Assembly (NCBI GenBank): GCA_948467695.1
Contig: CAOKFJ010000069.1
Span: 1 to 7,974, forward strand
Direction of reading: 5' to 3'
From: an uncultured Allobaculum sp.
GTDB lineage: Bacteria; Bacillota_I; Bacilli_A; Erysipelotrichales; Erysipelotrichaceae
Length of the DNA: 7,974 nucleotides
Within the stretch, counting starts at the first letter, position 1. Each line of letters starts with the position of its first letter. Shown here piece by piece: positions 1 through 6,988 of the stretch. Made by a program: the position numbers and the translations under genes. The notes under the pieces are model-generated. The model saw only the letters and a program-made list of their open reading frames with translations. It had not been told where the DNA came from and did no database searches.

Positions 1-1133
1 TCTTCGGGATGGATATTCGCATCAAAATCAAGCACGGCGCTTTCATCAGCTGTGTTGAGGGCCTCGGCGAAGCGGTCCAGGAACTCCTGCAGGCGGGAGT
101 AGCGGTCGGGCTTGTAGAGGGCAATGACCTTCTTGGAGGGATAACGTTTGCGTACCGAGCGGATCATCTGCGTGATGGCTACGGGATGGTGAGCATAGTC
201 ATCGACGAGGATGTTCTCGCCGACTTCTTCAATCACGAAGCGTCTGGCAATACCAGGAAATGTTTTCAGGCGCGCGGCAATCTCGCTAGCCGGCATTCCC
301 AGTTCGTGCGCGAGCGCGAATGCGCCAAGGCTGTCCCAGACAAAGGGCAGTCCGCTTTCGAGAAGTTCAAGATCGGCGATTTTCTCGCCTTTGTATTCCA
401 CTTCAAGACGCGAACCATGTTCATCTTCAATAAGATTCACGCCGCGGTACGTGCAATTCTCGCCTAGTCCGAACGTGACCACATCAACGGGATACTCCAG
501 ATCTTTCAGATAGGGATCGTCACCGAACACAACGCACATTTTCTTTGTCTGATTGACAAAGCTCTGGAAAGCGCTGATGTAGTCGGCAAGATCTTTGTAG
601 TAGTCGGTATGGTCGAGATCGATGTTGGTGATCAGCGCGTAGTCGGGATGATACTCCAGAAAGTGACGCTTGAATTCGCACGACTCGAGCACGAAATTTT
701 TCGCGTCGCCCGGCATATGTCCATGACCATCGCCGATCAGATAGCCGGTAGGCTGCCAGTCGCCAAGAATATGCGCGAGCAGTCCGGTGGTTGTGGATTT
801 TCCATGGCATCCGGCTACGCAGATCGAGTTGTACGATTCGAGCAGATGGCCAAGATATTCGTTGTAGCGATAGACTTTTACATCTTTCATTTCGCGGGCG
901 CGGGCAATTTCCGGATGATCATCCGAAAAAGCGAGTCCGGCGATTACGGTATCGCCTTCGTGGATATTTTCAGGATTGAAAGGGAGGATCTCAATTCCCC
1001 GCTCTTCCAGTCCGTCCTGGGTAAATACATATTTTTCAATGTCCGAACCTCTGACCGTCTGGCCCTGGTCGCAGAGAATGGAGGCGAGTGCGGACATTCC
1101 GGTGCCTTTGATGCCGGTAAAGAAGAAACTCAT
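1..1133 (-). CDS. murC: UDP-N-acetylmuramate--L-alanine ligase, C-terminus cut off by window edge
   Basis: MurC is the cytoplasmic ATP-dependent ligase that adds L-alanine to UDP-MurNAc, the first peptide-forming step of peptidoglycan precursor synthesis. The 377 complete codons visible show the Mur ligase layout. A Gly-rich UDP-binding start (GIKGTGMSA, residues 7-15) is followed by an ATP-binding P-loop (GCHGKSTTT, 108-116). The central ITNIDLDH motif (168-175) and the C-terminal-domain DDYAHHP motif (311-317) follow. DDYAHHP and the short N-terminal Rossmann region favour MurC over MurD, MurE or MurF. The family is usually about 430-460 residues, so some 60-80 are missing beyond position 1. 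The ATG lies in an ATGA overlap with the preceding gene's stop, and an AAAGGA ribosome site sits about 9 bases upstream. The P-loop differs from the usual GTHGKT, and KPDRYSR (341-347) replaces the usual QPHRYTR. Both probably mark a divergent subclade rather than loss of function. Confidence 0.93.
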   Translation of the reverse strand, partial: MSFFFTGIKGTGMSALASILCDQGQTVRGSDIEKYVFTQDGLEERGIEILPFNPENIHEGDTVIAGLAFSDDHPEIARAREMKDVKVYRYNEYLGHLLESYNSICVAGCHGKSTTTGLLAHILGDWQPTGYLIGDGHGHMPGDAKNFVLESCEFKRHFLEYHPDYALITNIDLDHTDYYKDLADYISAFQSFVNQTKKMCVVFGDDPYLKDLEYPVDVVTFGLGENCTYRGVNLIEDEHGSRLEVEYKGEKIADLELLESGLPFVWDSLGAFALAHELGMPASEIAARLKTFPGIARRFVIEEVGENILVDDYAHHPVAITQMIRSVRKRYPSKKVIALYKPDRYSRLQEFLDRFAEALNTADESAVLDFDANIHPE

Positions 1134-1993
1134 TTCGAACCGTCCTTTGCGTTTTTTGCAGGACGGGAAAGATAGGCGGCCAGGTCCATGGTTCCTGTGG
1201 ATGCACTGTTTTCCGATTTCATGCCGACGGTAGCGGCTTCAAGATAGTTGTCGGAAATGCGCGCGCGGCGTGCGTTGTGGCTGGCGGGAGCGGATGCTTT
1301 TGCGCTTTCCGCTTTATCGCGGGCTTCAGGCGCTGCTCCGCTGCGGGCGGCTTTTGCAGGAGCTGCTTCAGGCGCTGCAGGTTCTGCAGCGGAAGCTTCT
1401 TCGGCGTGTTTTGCTTCTTTTGCCGTAGCTTTGGGTTTGCGCGTCTGGATGTTGTTTCCAAACATCGGCGAAATCACGCGGATCAGATCGGAAGTATCCT
1501 GCGGTTCGGGCAGGTTGATCGCATCATGAATCTTGCCGTGATCTTTCTGCGCTTCGGGCATATTGCCGAAGATCGGCGAAAGAACGGTGCTGTAGTCGGC
1601 ATTGCCGGGTTCGCGAACAGGCTTGCCGGCATGGCGGGAAGGTTTTCGCTGTACAGTTTTTGTTCTGGGTTTGGCTTTGGATGCTTTTCTGACAGATTCT
1701 TCTTCGGAAAAATCATCAAGCAGATCGGCAACCGGCAAATCCTCTTTGACTGCCGCTTTTACAGTCGGTTCAACATACAGATCGCGACTAAGCTGCGCCT
1801 GGGGAGCGGGTTCAATTGCCGGTGCGGATACCGGCATGTATTCAGGCGTCTGCACCGGAGCGCTCTGCACGGGCGCGGCAGGTTTGGATTCTTCTTCGAG
1901 AGGTTTGGCATCGACTTCATTCTCATCGATTTCCGGATCTACCGTTTCGAAGAGAAAGGATCGCATCATATCTTTGAAGCCTTTGTAGATCAT
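1130..1993 (-). CDS. Uncharacterised, mostly disordered 287-aa protein with two SP(I/M)FGN motifs, upstream of murC
   Basis: I do not recognise a named family. The N-terminus (residues 1-18) is short, with hydrophobics I2, F6, M9/M10, F13, L14 and F15 interleaved with K5, K7 and R11. It could form an amphipathic membrane-binding helix. An acidic stretch (19-36), a Pro/Ala/Gln-rich linker (37-70) and a basic patch (102-127) follow. Two related motifs, VLSPIFGN (137-144) and VISPMFGN (173-180), lie 36 residues apart. After them come an Ala/Glu/Lys-rich linker (186-240) and a C-terminal segment, ISDNYLEAATVG to TGTMDLAAYLSR (246-277), that looks constrained. There are no transmembrane helices and no ATPase domain. 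The ATG at 1993 is preferred over a TTG at 2011 because of a perfect AAGGAGG seven bases upstream. It overlaps the thioredoxin stop as TAATG. From position and motif, a cell-division or chromosome-segregation accessory related to the SftA N-terminal region is possible, but this is unproven. Confidence 0.85.
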   Translation of the reverse strand: MIYKGFKDMMRSFLFETVDPEIDENEVDAKPLEEESKPAAPVQSAPVQTPEYMPVSAPAIEPAPQAQLSRDLYVEPTVKAAVKEDLPVADLLDDFSEEESVRKASKAKPRTKTVQRKPSRHAGKPVREPGNADYSTVLSPIFGNMPEAQKDHGKIHDAINLPEPQDTSDLIRVISPMFGNNIQTRKPKATAKEAKHAEEASAAEPAAPEAAPAKAARSGAAPEARDKAESAKASAPASHNARRARISDNYLEAATVGMKSENSASTGTMDLAAYLSRPAKNAKDGSK

Positions 1994-2319
1994 TAGTTTG
2001 CCTCCTTGCAAGTGTTCAAAAAGTTCTGGATTTCTTCAGGTGTTTTTCTCAGCTTGGACACGAAACGTCCGATTTCCTTTCCGTTTCTGAAAACGGTGAA
2101 GGAAGGAATGCCAAGAATCCCCTGCTGCTCGGCGAGTTCGCCAAGTTCGTCAGGCGTCAGTTTGAAGAAATCAAAATCCGGGCTGGCGGCGATAATTCTG
2201 TCGACAAATGTATCGAGATAGAGGCAGTCGGGGCACCAGGCGCTCGACCATACGAACACAACGGGCTTTTCGCCATTCAGAGCGTTCTGCGCCTCTTCAA
2301 GGGTATGGAGCTGGTTCAT
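1993..2319 (-). CDS. ytpP: Thioredoxin-like protein (YtpP type)
   Basis: This is a small cytoplasmic thioredoxin-fold protein of 108 residues, the full family length. The redox motif is WCPDC with cysteines 29 and 32, preceded by the hydrophobic strand VVFVW (20-24). The cis-proline loop is GIPSF (70-74, Pro72). CPDC rather than CGPC, together with the GRFVSKLRKTPEEI stretch (84-97), resembles B. subtilis YtpP more than housekeeping TrxA. The partner reductase and substrates cannot be told from sequence; disulfide reduction is the family expectation. There is no signal peptide. The ATG overlaps the trmB stop by four bases (ATGA), and an AAAGGA ribosome site lies about 6 bases upstream. Its stop overlaps the next start as TAATG. 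It sits between trmB and the murC side of the operon, as in Bacillus from memory. The symbol is by resemblance and context only. Confidence 0.85.
   Translation of the reverse strand: MNQLHTLEEAQNALNGEKPVVFVWSSAWCPDCLYLDTFVDRIIAASPDFDFFKLTPDELGELAEQQGILGIPSFTVFRNGKEIGRFVSKLRKTPEEIQNFLNTCKEAN
2001..2007 (-). promoter_or_regulatory. Ribosome binding site that fixes the start of the hypothetical gene
   Basis: On the minus strand this reads AAGGAGG, a full complement to the anti-Shine-Dalgarno sequence, ending seven bases before the ATG at 1993-1991. It lies inside the last codons of the thioredoxin gene. It supports ATG at 1993 rather than the upstream TTG at 2011, and it suggests the hypothetical protein is well translated compared with its neighbours, whose sites are weaker. 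Confidence 0.85.
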
Positions 2320-2951
2320 GCCTGTCCTTTCTTCCAGACAGCACGGTAAATCGGCTGACCTGCCTGGACAAATTTTTCTTCATATTCAGTCAGCGGATCT
2401 TCATCGTGGCTTTCGCGGCGGAAGTCGACGCTGACTTCTTCAAGAACAAATCCGGCGTTCTGGAATTCGATAAGCGAATATTCAAAGAGCGCGGAGTTGT
2501 CGGTTTTCATGACGATCTGGCCATCATCGGCCAGAATCGTTCTGTACTGTTTAAGAAAGCCCGGAGCGCTCAGTCGGCGCTTGGCGTTTCGCTTTTTCGG
2601 CCATGGATCGGAGAAGTTGAGATGGATGACATCGAGTTCTCCCGGAGTAAACCACAAAGACAGATCAGCGCCATCGCCATAGATCAGCGAAAGATTGGGC
2701 GCACCGGCTTCGTCAAATTTCTTGGCGGCAAGACCGGCGGCGCTTTCGTTTTTCTCCACGGCGATAAAGCGGTCGTTTGGATACATGGCAGCCATCGCGC
2801 TCGAATAGCCGCCTTTGCCGCAGCCGATTTCGAGATGGAGTTTTCCCTTGAGGCCGTCCTTCCATGTGCCGGACAGTTTGGAGGGGTCGAGAATACGGGA
2901 GGGGCTGGTCGTCAGATAGTCTGCCGCCCAGGGAATTCTGCGCATTCTCAT
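2316..2951 (-). CDS. trmB: tRNA (guanine-N7-)-methyltransferase
   Basis: TrmB uses S-adenosylmethionine to methylate N7 of guanosine 46 in the variable loop of tRNAs and acts in the cytoplasm. The 211-residue length fits the family. The Rossmann-fold SAM motif I is EIGCGKG (41-47). The family signature LNFSDPWPKKR (111-121) is followed by RRL, then KTD (149-151), TEYEEKF (188-194) and QPIYR (199-203), all characteristic of Gram-positive TrmB. The chosen start gives MRMRRIPWA, matching the MRMR start I remember for B. subtilis TrmB; a second in-frame ATG two codons in is less likely. The start overlaps the pepV stop as ATGA. Only a weak ribosome site (AAAGG, about 11 bases upstream) is visible, so translation probably depends on coupling to pepV. 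No active-site residue appears to be missing. Confidence 0.96.
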   Translation of the reverse strand: MRMRRIPWAADYLTTSPSRILDPSKLSGTWKDGLKGKLHLEIGCGKGGYSSAMAAMYPNDRFIAVEKNESAAGLAAKKFDEAGAPNLSLIYGDGADLSLWFTPGELDVIHLNFSDPWPKKRNAKRRLSAPGFLKQYRTILADDGQIVMKTDNSALFEYSLIEFQNAGFVLEEVSVDFRRESHDEDPLTEYEEKFVQAGQPIYRAVWKKGQA

Positions 2952-4351
2952 TCGTTTGCAAGCCTTTCAAGCGCATCGGCATAAATGGCGATGGCTTCTT
3001 TGAGATCATCGATGCATGCGGCTTCGTCAGCGGAATGAATTGCGCCGACGTGGAGATGCTTGGGCGGTTTCACCCAGGATTTTTCCGGACCGAATGCGAC
3101 GAAGTTTTCAAAATGCTTCGCATAGGTTCCGCCGCCGATGGTGATTGCCGGAGAGAAGGTGTCGCCGGTGTACTTGGCATAGGAGGCCATGAGGTCTTTG
3201 ACAAGTTTCGATTCAGGATTGACAAAGAGCGGTTTGCCAGCGGATACCATGGTCGGTCTGATCGGCAGTTCGAGGTCTTTGCAGGCTTCTTCAAAACCGG
3301 CAAGAACTTTTTCGGGAGTGGTGTCGTTGGGGTAGCGGATATCGATCAGCACGGATGTTTTTCCGTCTTTGACCGACATCTGACCGGGATTCATGGTGAG
3401 GAAGCCCATGTACAGTCCATCGATATCGATGTGTACAGGTGTTCCCTTCCAGTCCTTGAGCAGTTCGTACATTTCTTTGCTCAGTTTGTCGCCGTATGTA
3501 TTGGCGACGTAGTTGAACAGATGCACGCCGGCATTATTGCCGTTATACGGTGTGGAACCGTGTGCCGGCACGCCGGTAATGGAAATGTGCAGTCCGTCTT
3601 CTTCCATGGATGCGCTGCCTTCCAGTCCGTTGGTGTTCAGATAGAACTCGAACAGAGCGGGGTCGAATTCAGTTGTATCAAGCACAGCTTTGGCATGCTG
3701 AATGACGATGTTGGGGCGCTCGCCTGCATCAAGGGATTTGATGATGGTGGGCGCTTCGCTTTCGAGAAGCATATGGATGTTTCCCTTTTCTCCGTAGATC
3801 ACAGGGAAATCAGCATCCGGTGTAAAGCCGCAGTCGGGCAGAGGTCCGTGTTTTACATAGTATTCGATGCCTTCCATGCCGCTTTCTTCATCGGTTCCGG
3901 CAATCAGGTATACCGTTTTGGTCATCGGCACATTCTGATCGCGCAGCATGCGCATCGCATAGTAGGCAGCCAGAGTCGGTCCTTTGTCATCAAGCACGCC
4001 GCGTCCGAACAGGTAGTTTTCCTCCTGTGTCACTTTGAAAGGATCGCGTGTCCAGCCTGTACCGGCGGGAACGATATCGAGATGGCCCAGAACGCCGACG
4101 CGCTGAGCGTCTTCTCCGGCGTTGTGTGTGGTGATGGTTCCGGCATAGCCGTCATAGTTTTTTACTTCGAAACCGTCGCGTTTTCCGATTTCGAGCAGTG
4201 TTTCGAGGGCTTTACGCACGTTTGGTCCAAACGGCGCGCCTTCGCTTGCGTGTTCTTTGTCTCTTGTGGAGTCAATGGACACGAGTGTATTCAAGTCTTC
4301 AACAAATTGATCAAAATACTGATCTACAAGTTCACGATAATTGATTGTCAT
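2948..4351 (-). CDS. pepV: Dipeptidase PepV (M20 metallopeptidase)
   Basis: PepV is a cytoplasmic di-zinc aminopeptidase/dipeptidase of the M20 clan that releases amino acids from dipeptides, including those with D-residues in some species. The 467-residue length matches lactobacillal PepV. The metal-site motifs appear in order: GHLDIVPAG with H90 and D92, GRGVLDDKGP with bridging D121, DEESG with E155/E156, PDADFPV around D179, and LHVGAIHS with H439. The lid/dimerisation domain occupies about residues 190-375 and includes VPAHGS (H264, the likely oxyanion histidine). GEKG (187-190) after the metal aspartate is typical of PepV rather than of DapE or ArgE. The ATG at 4351 has AGGAAG about 9 bases upstream, and an extended -10 promoter lies 25 bases upstream of the start. 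It is the first gene of a five-gene overlapping operon, and its TGA overlaps the trmB ATG. Confidence 0.95.
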   Translation of the reverse strand: MTINYRELVDQYFDQFVEDLNTLVSIDSTRDKEHASEGAPFGPNVRKALETLLEIGKRDGFEVKNYDGYAGTITTHNAGEDAQRVGVLGHLDIVPAGTGWTRDPFKVTQEENYLFGRGVLDDKGPTLAAYYAMRMLRDQNVPMTKTVYLIAGTDEESGMEGIEYYVKHGPLPDCGFTPDADFPVIYGEKGNIHMLLESEAPTIIKSLDAGERPNIVIQHAKAVLDTTEFDPALFEFYLNTNGLEGSASMEEDGLHISITGVPAHGSTPYNGNNAGVHLFNYVANTYGDKLSKEMYELLKDWKGTPVHIDIDGLYMGFLTMNPGQMSVKDGKTSVLIDIRYPNDTTPEKVLAGFEEACKDLELPIRPTMVSAGKPLFVNPESKLVKDLMASYAKYTGDTFSPAITIGGGTYAKHFENFVAFGPEKSWVKPPKHLHVGAIHSADEAACIDDLKEAIAIYADALERLANE

Positions 4352-4375
4352 ATATTCAGTCTTCCTAACGTGTCT

Positions 4376-4384
4376 ATTCTAGCA
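4376..4384 (-). promoter_or_regulatory. Probable extended -10 promoter of the pepV-murC operon
   Basis: The minus strand reads TGCTAGAAT, a TGn extension plus a near-consensus -10 hexamer (TAGAAT), 25 bases before the pepV ATG. No good -35 lies at 16-18 bases; the best TTGAC-like string (minus strand, 4416-4411) is 29 bases away and too far. Extended -10 promoters tolerate a weak -35. The site lies just downstream of the pnp terminator, as expected for the start of a new transcription unit. Confidence 0.6.
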
Positions 4385-4424
4385 CAGCCGAACAGTCATC
4401 CTTATGGTTTGGTCAACAAGGTTG

Positions 4425-4454
4425 AAAAAGACCGGAGGCACTCGTCTCCGGTCT
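4425..4454 (-). terminator. Intrinsic terminator of pnp
   Basis: A perfect 9-bp stem (arms 4429-4437 and 4446-4454, AGACCGGAG with CTCCGGTCT) encloses an 8-base loop. On the minus strand it runs directly into a T tract (TCTTTTTC). It lies 71 bases beyond the pnp stop and 44 bases before the pepV -10 element. The plus strand has a T run at 4462-4468, but separated from the stem by several bases, so termination is mainly expected on the minus strand. Confidence 0.88.
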
Positions 4455-4525
4455 GGATTGATTTTTTTCAGAATGGTGCAGCTATACGCTTATTCAGCCC
4501 ATTCCTTCCGATTTTCCGCTTTTTC

Positions 4526-6751
4526 TTACATCGCGTGCTGATCGCCCTGCGCGGGTTTGCGGTGATCGAAACGACGGGGGCCTCCGGGTTTGCGGTCGCG
4601 CTGGCCGCCGCGGGGACGGCGTTCGGGTTCCTTGTAGCCTTCCGGTTTAGGCAGAAGCGCTTTTGCGGAAACTTTGACTTTGCCGTCTTCGATCTCAGTG
4701 ACTTTGACATCGATGATATCGCCGAGCTTCAGAACATCTTCAACGTTCTCTACGCGGTTCCAGCTGATGTTGGATACGTGGAGCAGGCCGTCGGTTTTGC
4801 CGAACAGGTTGACGAATGCGCCATAGCTTTCCACGCGCACAACTTTACCTTCGTATACGTCGCCGATCTTGGCTTCGCGGCAGATTTCATTGATCGCATT
4901 GACTGCTTTGTCGATGGCTGCCTGGTCTTTGTGGTAGATCACAACGGAACCATCGTCTTCGATATCGATCTTGACGCCGTCGCAGTCGGCAATGATCTGG
5001 TTGATCATCTTTCCGCCAGGTCCGATGACGTCTTTGATCTTGTCGGTGGAAATCTTCATCTGGGCAATCTTGGGCGCATACGGAGAAAGCTGTTTTCTCG
5101 GTTCGCTGATGGTTGCAAGCATGTTGGCAAGAATTTCATGACGGGCTTTGTTGGCCTGTGCAAGAGCTTCTTCAAAGATTTCCTTGGTAATGCCTTTGAC
5201 TTTGATGTCCATCTGCAGCGCGGTGATGCCGTTTTCGGTGCCGGCTACTTTGAAGTCCATGTCGCCAAAGTGGTCTTCCATACCCTGAATGTCGGTCAGA
5301 ACGGTGTAGTTGCCGCTTTCTTCATCCATGATCAGACCCATGGCAATGCCGGCAACCGGAGCCTTGATGGGCACGCCGGCAGCCATCAGAGACATGGTGC
5401 CCGCACAGATGGAAGCCTGGGAGGACGAACCGTTGGATTCGGTTACGTCGGCAACTGTACGGATGGTGTACGGGAATTCTTCAACCGAAGGCAGAACTTT
5501 GGAAAGAGCGCGTTCGCCAAGTGCGCCGTGACCGATTTCACGACGTCCGGGAGAGCCCATGCGTCCGGTTTCGCCTACGGAATAGGGCGGGAAGTTGTAG
5601 TGATGCATGAAACGCTTGTTGTCGACTTCGGTAACATCGTCAATAATCTGGTTTTCATTGAGCGCGCCAAGAGTGGTCGAGGAGATAACCTGTGTTTCTC
5701 CGCGTGTGAACATAGCGGAGCCGTGAACGCGGGGCAGCAGGTCAACCTGCGAATCAAGCGGGCGGATTTCATCGATTGCGCGTCCGTCGGGACGTACTTT
5801 GTCTTCGATGATCAGGCGGCGAACCTCGTCGGCTTCAATGCCGCGGCAGATTTTGGAAACCTGCTTGAGGACTTCCGCTTTCGCCTTTTCTGTTTCATAT
5901 TCCTTCGCTTCGTATTCAGCAACCGCTTTGTCCACCAGAGCATCGATTGCGGCATAGCGCTCGAGTTTTTTCTGGATGGAAACAGCCTGACGGATATCGG
6001 TTTCGTAGGATGCGCGTACGGCAGCCTCGAGTTCGGGATCCGGTGCGTACAGCTGAATTTCGCGTTTGGGTTTACCGCACGCTTCGATGATGGTTTCTTC
6101 GAATGCGCACAGTTCTTTGATTCGATCGTGTCCGAACATCAGCGCATCCAGCATTACCTGTTCGCTGACTTCGTTGGCACCGGCTTCAACCATGTTGAGC
6201 GCCTGTGCAGTACCTGCAACGGTCAGTTCGATTTCGGAACGTTCCGACTGTTCGACATCGGGGTTGCAGATAAACTCGCCGTCAATCAGACCAACTTTGA
6301 CACCGGCAATCGGTCCGCCAAACGGAATGTCCGAAAGGCAGAGTGCCAGAGAAGCACCGAGCATGGCAGCCATTTCGCTCGAAGCGTTCTGGTCTACCGA
6401 GAATACGGTGTTGACTACCTGTACCTCGTTGCGGAAGCCTTCCGCAAACAGAGGACGGATGGGGCGGTCGATCATACGGGCAGTTAAAGTTGCATGTTCG
6501 GTCGGGCGTCCCTCGCGGCGCAGAAAGCCGCCGGGGATTTTACCGGCCGCATACAGTTTTTCTTCATAGCTGACCGTCAAAGGAAAGAAGTCGAGTCCTT
6601 CTTTTGCCGAAGCGGATGCTACAGCGGTCGAAAGGATGACTGTATCTTCATAACGGACGAGAACGGCGCCGCTTGCCTGTTTGGCAATTTCGCCGGTTTC
6701 GACTGTGATGTTCTTTCCACAGAAGTCAAGATGAAATACCTGTTTAGCCAT
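4526..6751 (-). CDS. pnp: Polyribonucleotide nucleotidyltransferase (PNPase)
   Basis: PNPase is a cytoplasmic homotrimeric 3'-to-5' phosphorolytic exoribonuclease that degrades mRNA to nucleoside diphosphates; the reverse reaction adds tails. All domains are present: first RNase PH core (about 12-145), all-alpha linker domain (about 240-320), second RNase PH core (about 322-545), KH domain (about 560-620, IGPGGK at 576-581) and S1 domain (about 628-697). The catalytic-site motif [15 protein letters not shown] (486-500) places D487 and D493 at the positions of E. coli D486 and D492, and FTRGETQ (348-354) is intact. Beyond S1 is a basic Arg/Gly/Pro tail (about 702-741), making this protein about 30 residues longer than E. 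coli or B. subtilis PNPase. The ATG at 6751 gives the usual MAKQVF start; a GTGAGG site sits about 12 bases upstream, slightly far. The gene has its own promoter and terminator, and no rpsO lies just upstream. Confidence 0.98.
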   Translation of the reverse strand: MAKQVFHLDFCGKNITVETGEIAKQASGAVLVRYEDTVILSTAVASASAKEGLDFFPLTVSYEEKLYAAGKIPGGFLRREGRPTEHATLTARMIDRPIRPLFAEGFRNEVQVVNTVFSVDQNASSEMAAMLGASLALCLSDIPFGGPIAGVKVGLIDGEFICNPDVEQSERSEIELTVAGTAQALNMVEAGANEVSEQVMLDALMFGHDRIKELCAFEETIIEACGKPKREIQLYAPDPELEAAVRASYETDIRQAVSIQKKLERYAAIDALVDKAVAEYEAKEYETEKAKAEVLKQVSKICRGIEADEVRRLIIEDKVRPDGRAIDEIRPLDSQVDLLPRVHGSAMFTRGETQVISSTTLGALNENQIIDDVTEVDNKRFMHHYNFPPYSVGETGRMGSPGRREIGHGALGERALSKVLPSVEEFPYTIRTVADVTESNGSSSQASICAGTMSLMAAGVPIKAPVAGIAMGLIMDEESGNYTVLTDIQGMEDHFGDMDFKVAGTENGITALQMDIKVKGITKEIFEEALAQANKARHEILANMLATISEPRKQLSPYAPKIAQMKISTDKIKDVIGPGGKMINQIIADCDGVKIDIEDDGSVVIYHKDQAAIDKAVNAINEICREAKIGDVYEGKVVRVESYGAFVNLFGKTDGLLHVSNISWNRVENVEDVLKLGDIIDVKVTEIEDGKVKVSAKALLPKPEGYKEPERRPRGGQRDRKPGGPRRFDHRKPAQGDQHAM

Positions 6752-6769
6752 CTTGTAAATTTACCTCAC

Positions 6770-6805
6770 TTTTGCTTACCAAGGGACATCATAGCACAAG
6801 CAAAA
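6770..6805. repeat. 8-bp inverted repeat flanking the pnp -10 element
   Basis: TTTTGCTT at 6770-6777 is the exact reverse complement of AAGCAAAA at 6798-6805, with 20 bases between. The extended -10 of pnp lies inside the spacer. Because one arm is upstream of the expected transcription start, it is not an RNA hairpin of the pnp leader. It could be an operator-like dyad or chance in AT-rich sequence. Confidence 0.45.
6788..6796 (-). promoter_or_regulatory. Probable extended -10 promoter of pnp
   Basis: The minus strand reads TGCTATGAT, a TGn extension joined to TATGAT, which matches the -10 consensus at five of six positions. It is 36 bases before the pnp ATG, giving a leader of roughly 30 bases. 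The hexamer 17 bases upstream (TAGAAC) is a poor -35. The same TGTGCTA core occurs in the pepV promoter. Confidence 0.65.
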
Positions 6806-6890
6806 TTTGTGTTCTATTCCCCTTTGGCAACGGATACATTTTTTCTGTCACTCTTTGAACATTGGAGCCGGCATTAAAGGCGAAATATGC

Positions 6891-6935
6891 AAAAAGGCAT
6901 CCGCCACGCAAACATCAGGGTTTGCGGCGAATGCC
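6891..6935 (-). terminator. Intrinsic terminator of the upstream Lys/Ser-rich protein gene
   Basis: On the minus strand, GGCAT, CGCC and GCAAAC pair with GTTTGC, GGCG and ATGCC around a short loop (hairpin 6935-6896, with two small mismatches or bulges), followed at once by TTTTT (6895-6891). It lies 53 bases beyond the stop of the gene and isolates it from pnp. The remaining stretch to the pnp promoter (6797-6890) holds nothing I can support. Confidence 0.9.
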
Positions 6936-6988
6936 CATTCGTTTCATTTTCAATGCAGTTCCATCAGACAATACGTTAGAGTTCTGCA

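Larger units (their letters stand above)
1..4351 (-). other. Five-gene operon pepV-trmB-trx-hypothetical-murC (continues past position 1)
   Basis: All four junctions overlap. pepV/trmB share ATGA at 2948-2951, trmB/thioredoxin share ATGA at 2316-2319, thioredoxin/hypothetical share TAATG at 1991-1995, and hypothetical/murC share ATGA at 1130-1133. No terminator hairpin or room for an internal promoter was seen between genes, so a single transcript from the promoter near 4380 is the simplest reading. That it is one transcript is inference from geometry. Confidence 0.8.

Noticed and set aside
9..1175. Plus-strand frames of 152 and 188 codons opposite murC
   Set aside because: They are codon-aligned shadows of murC, whose motifs are clear on the minus strand.
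1277..1996. Plus-strand frame rich in Phe, Arg, Cys and Gly opposite the hypothetical gene
   Set aside because: The minus-strand gene has a perfect ribosome site and overlapping coupling with both neighbours; the plus-strand frame has none and its composition is that of an antisense of Ala/Glu/Lys codons.
4411..4416. TTGACC on the minus strand as a -35 element for pepV
   Set aside because: It is 29 bases from the -10 hexamer, far beyond workable spacing.
4471..4504. Six-base inverted repeat GAATGG ... CCATTC between the pnp stop and its terminator
   Set aside because: The arms are short and the loop is over 20 bases; with a strong terminator next door there is no reason to call a second structure.
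2864..6487. A 1207-codon plus-strand open reading frame, the longest in the window
   Set aside because: It is the exact codon-aligned antisense of pepV and pnp, two unmistakable conserved genes, has no evident ribosome site, begins inside trmB and has a composition (Phe, Val, Asp, Gly-rich) expected of a complement shadow.
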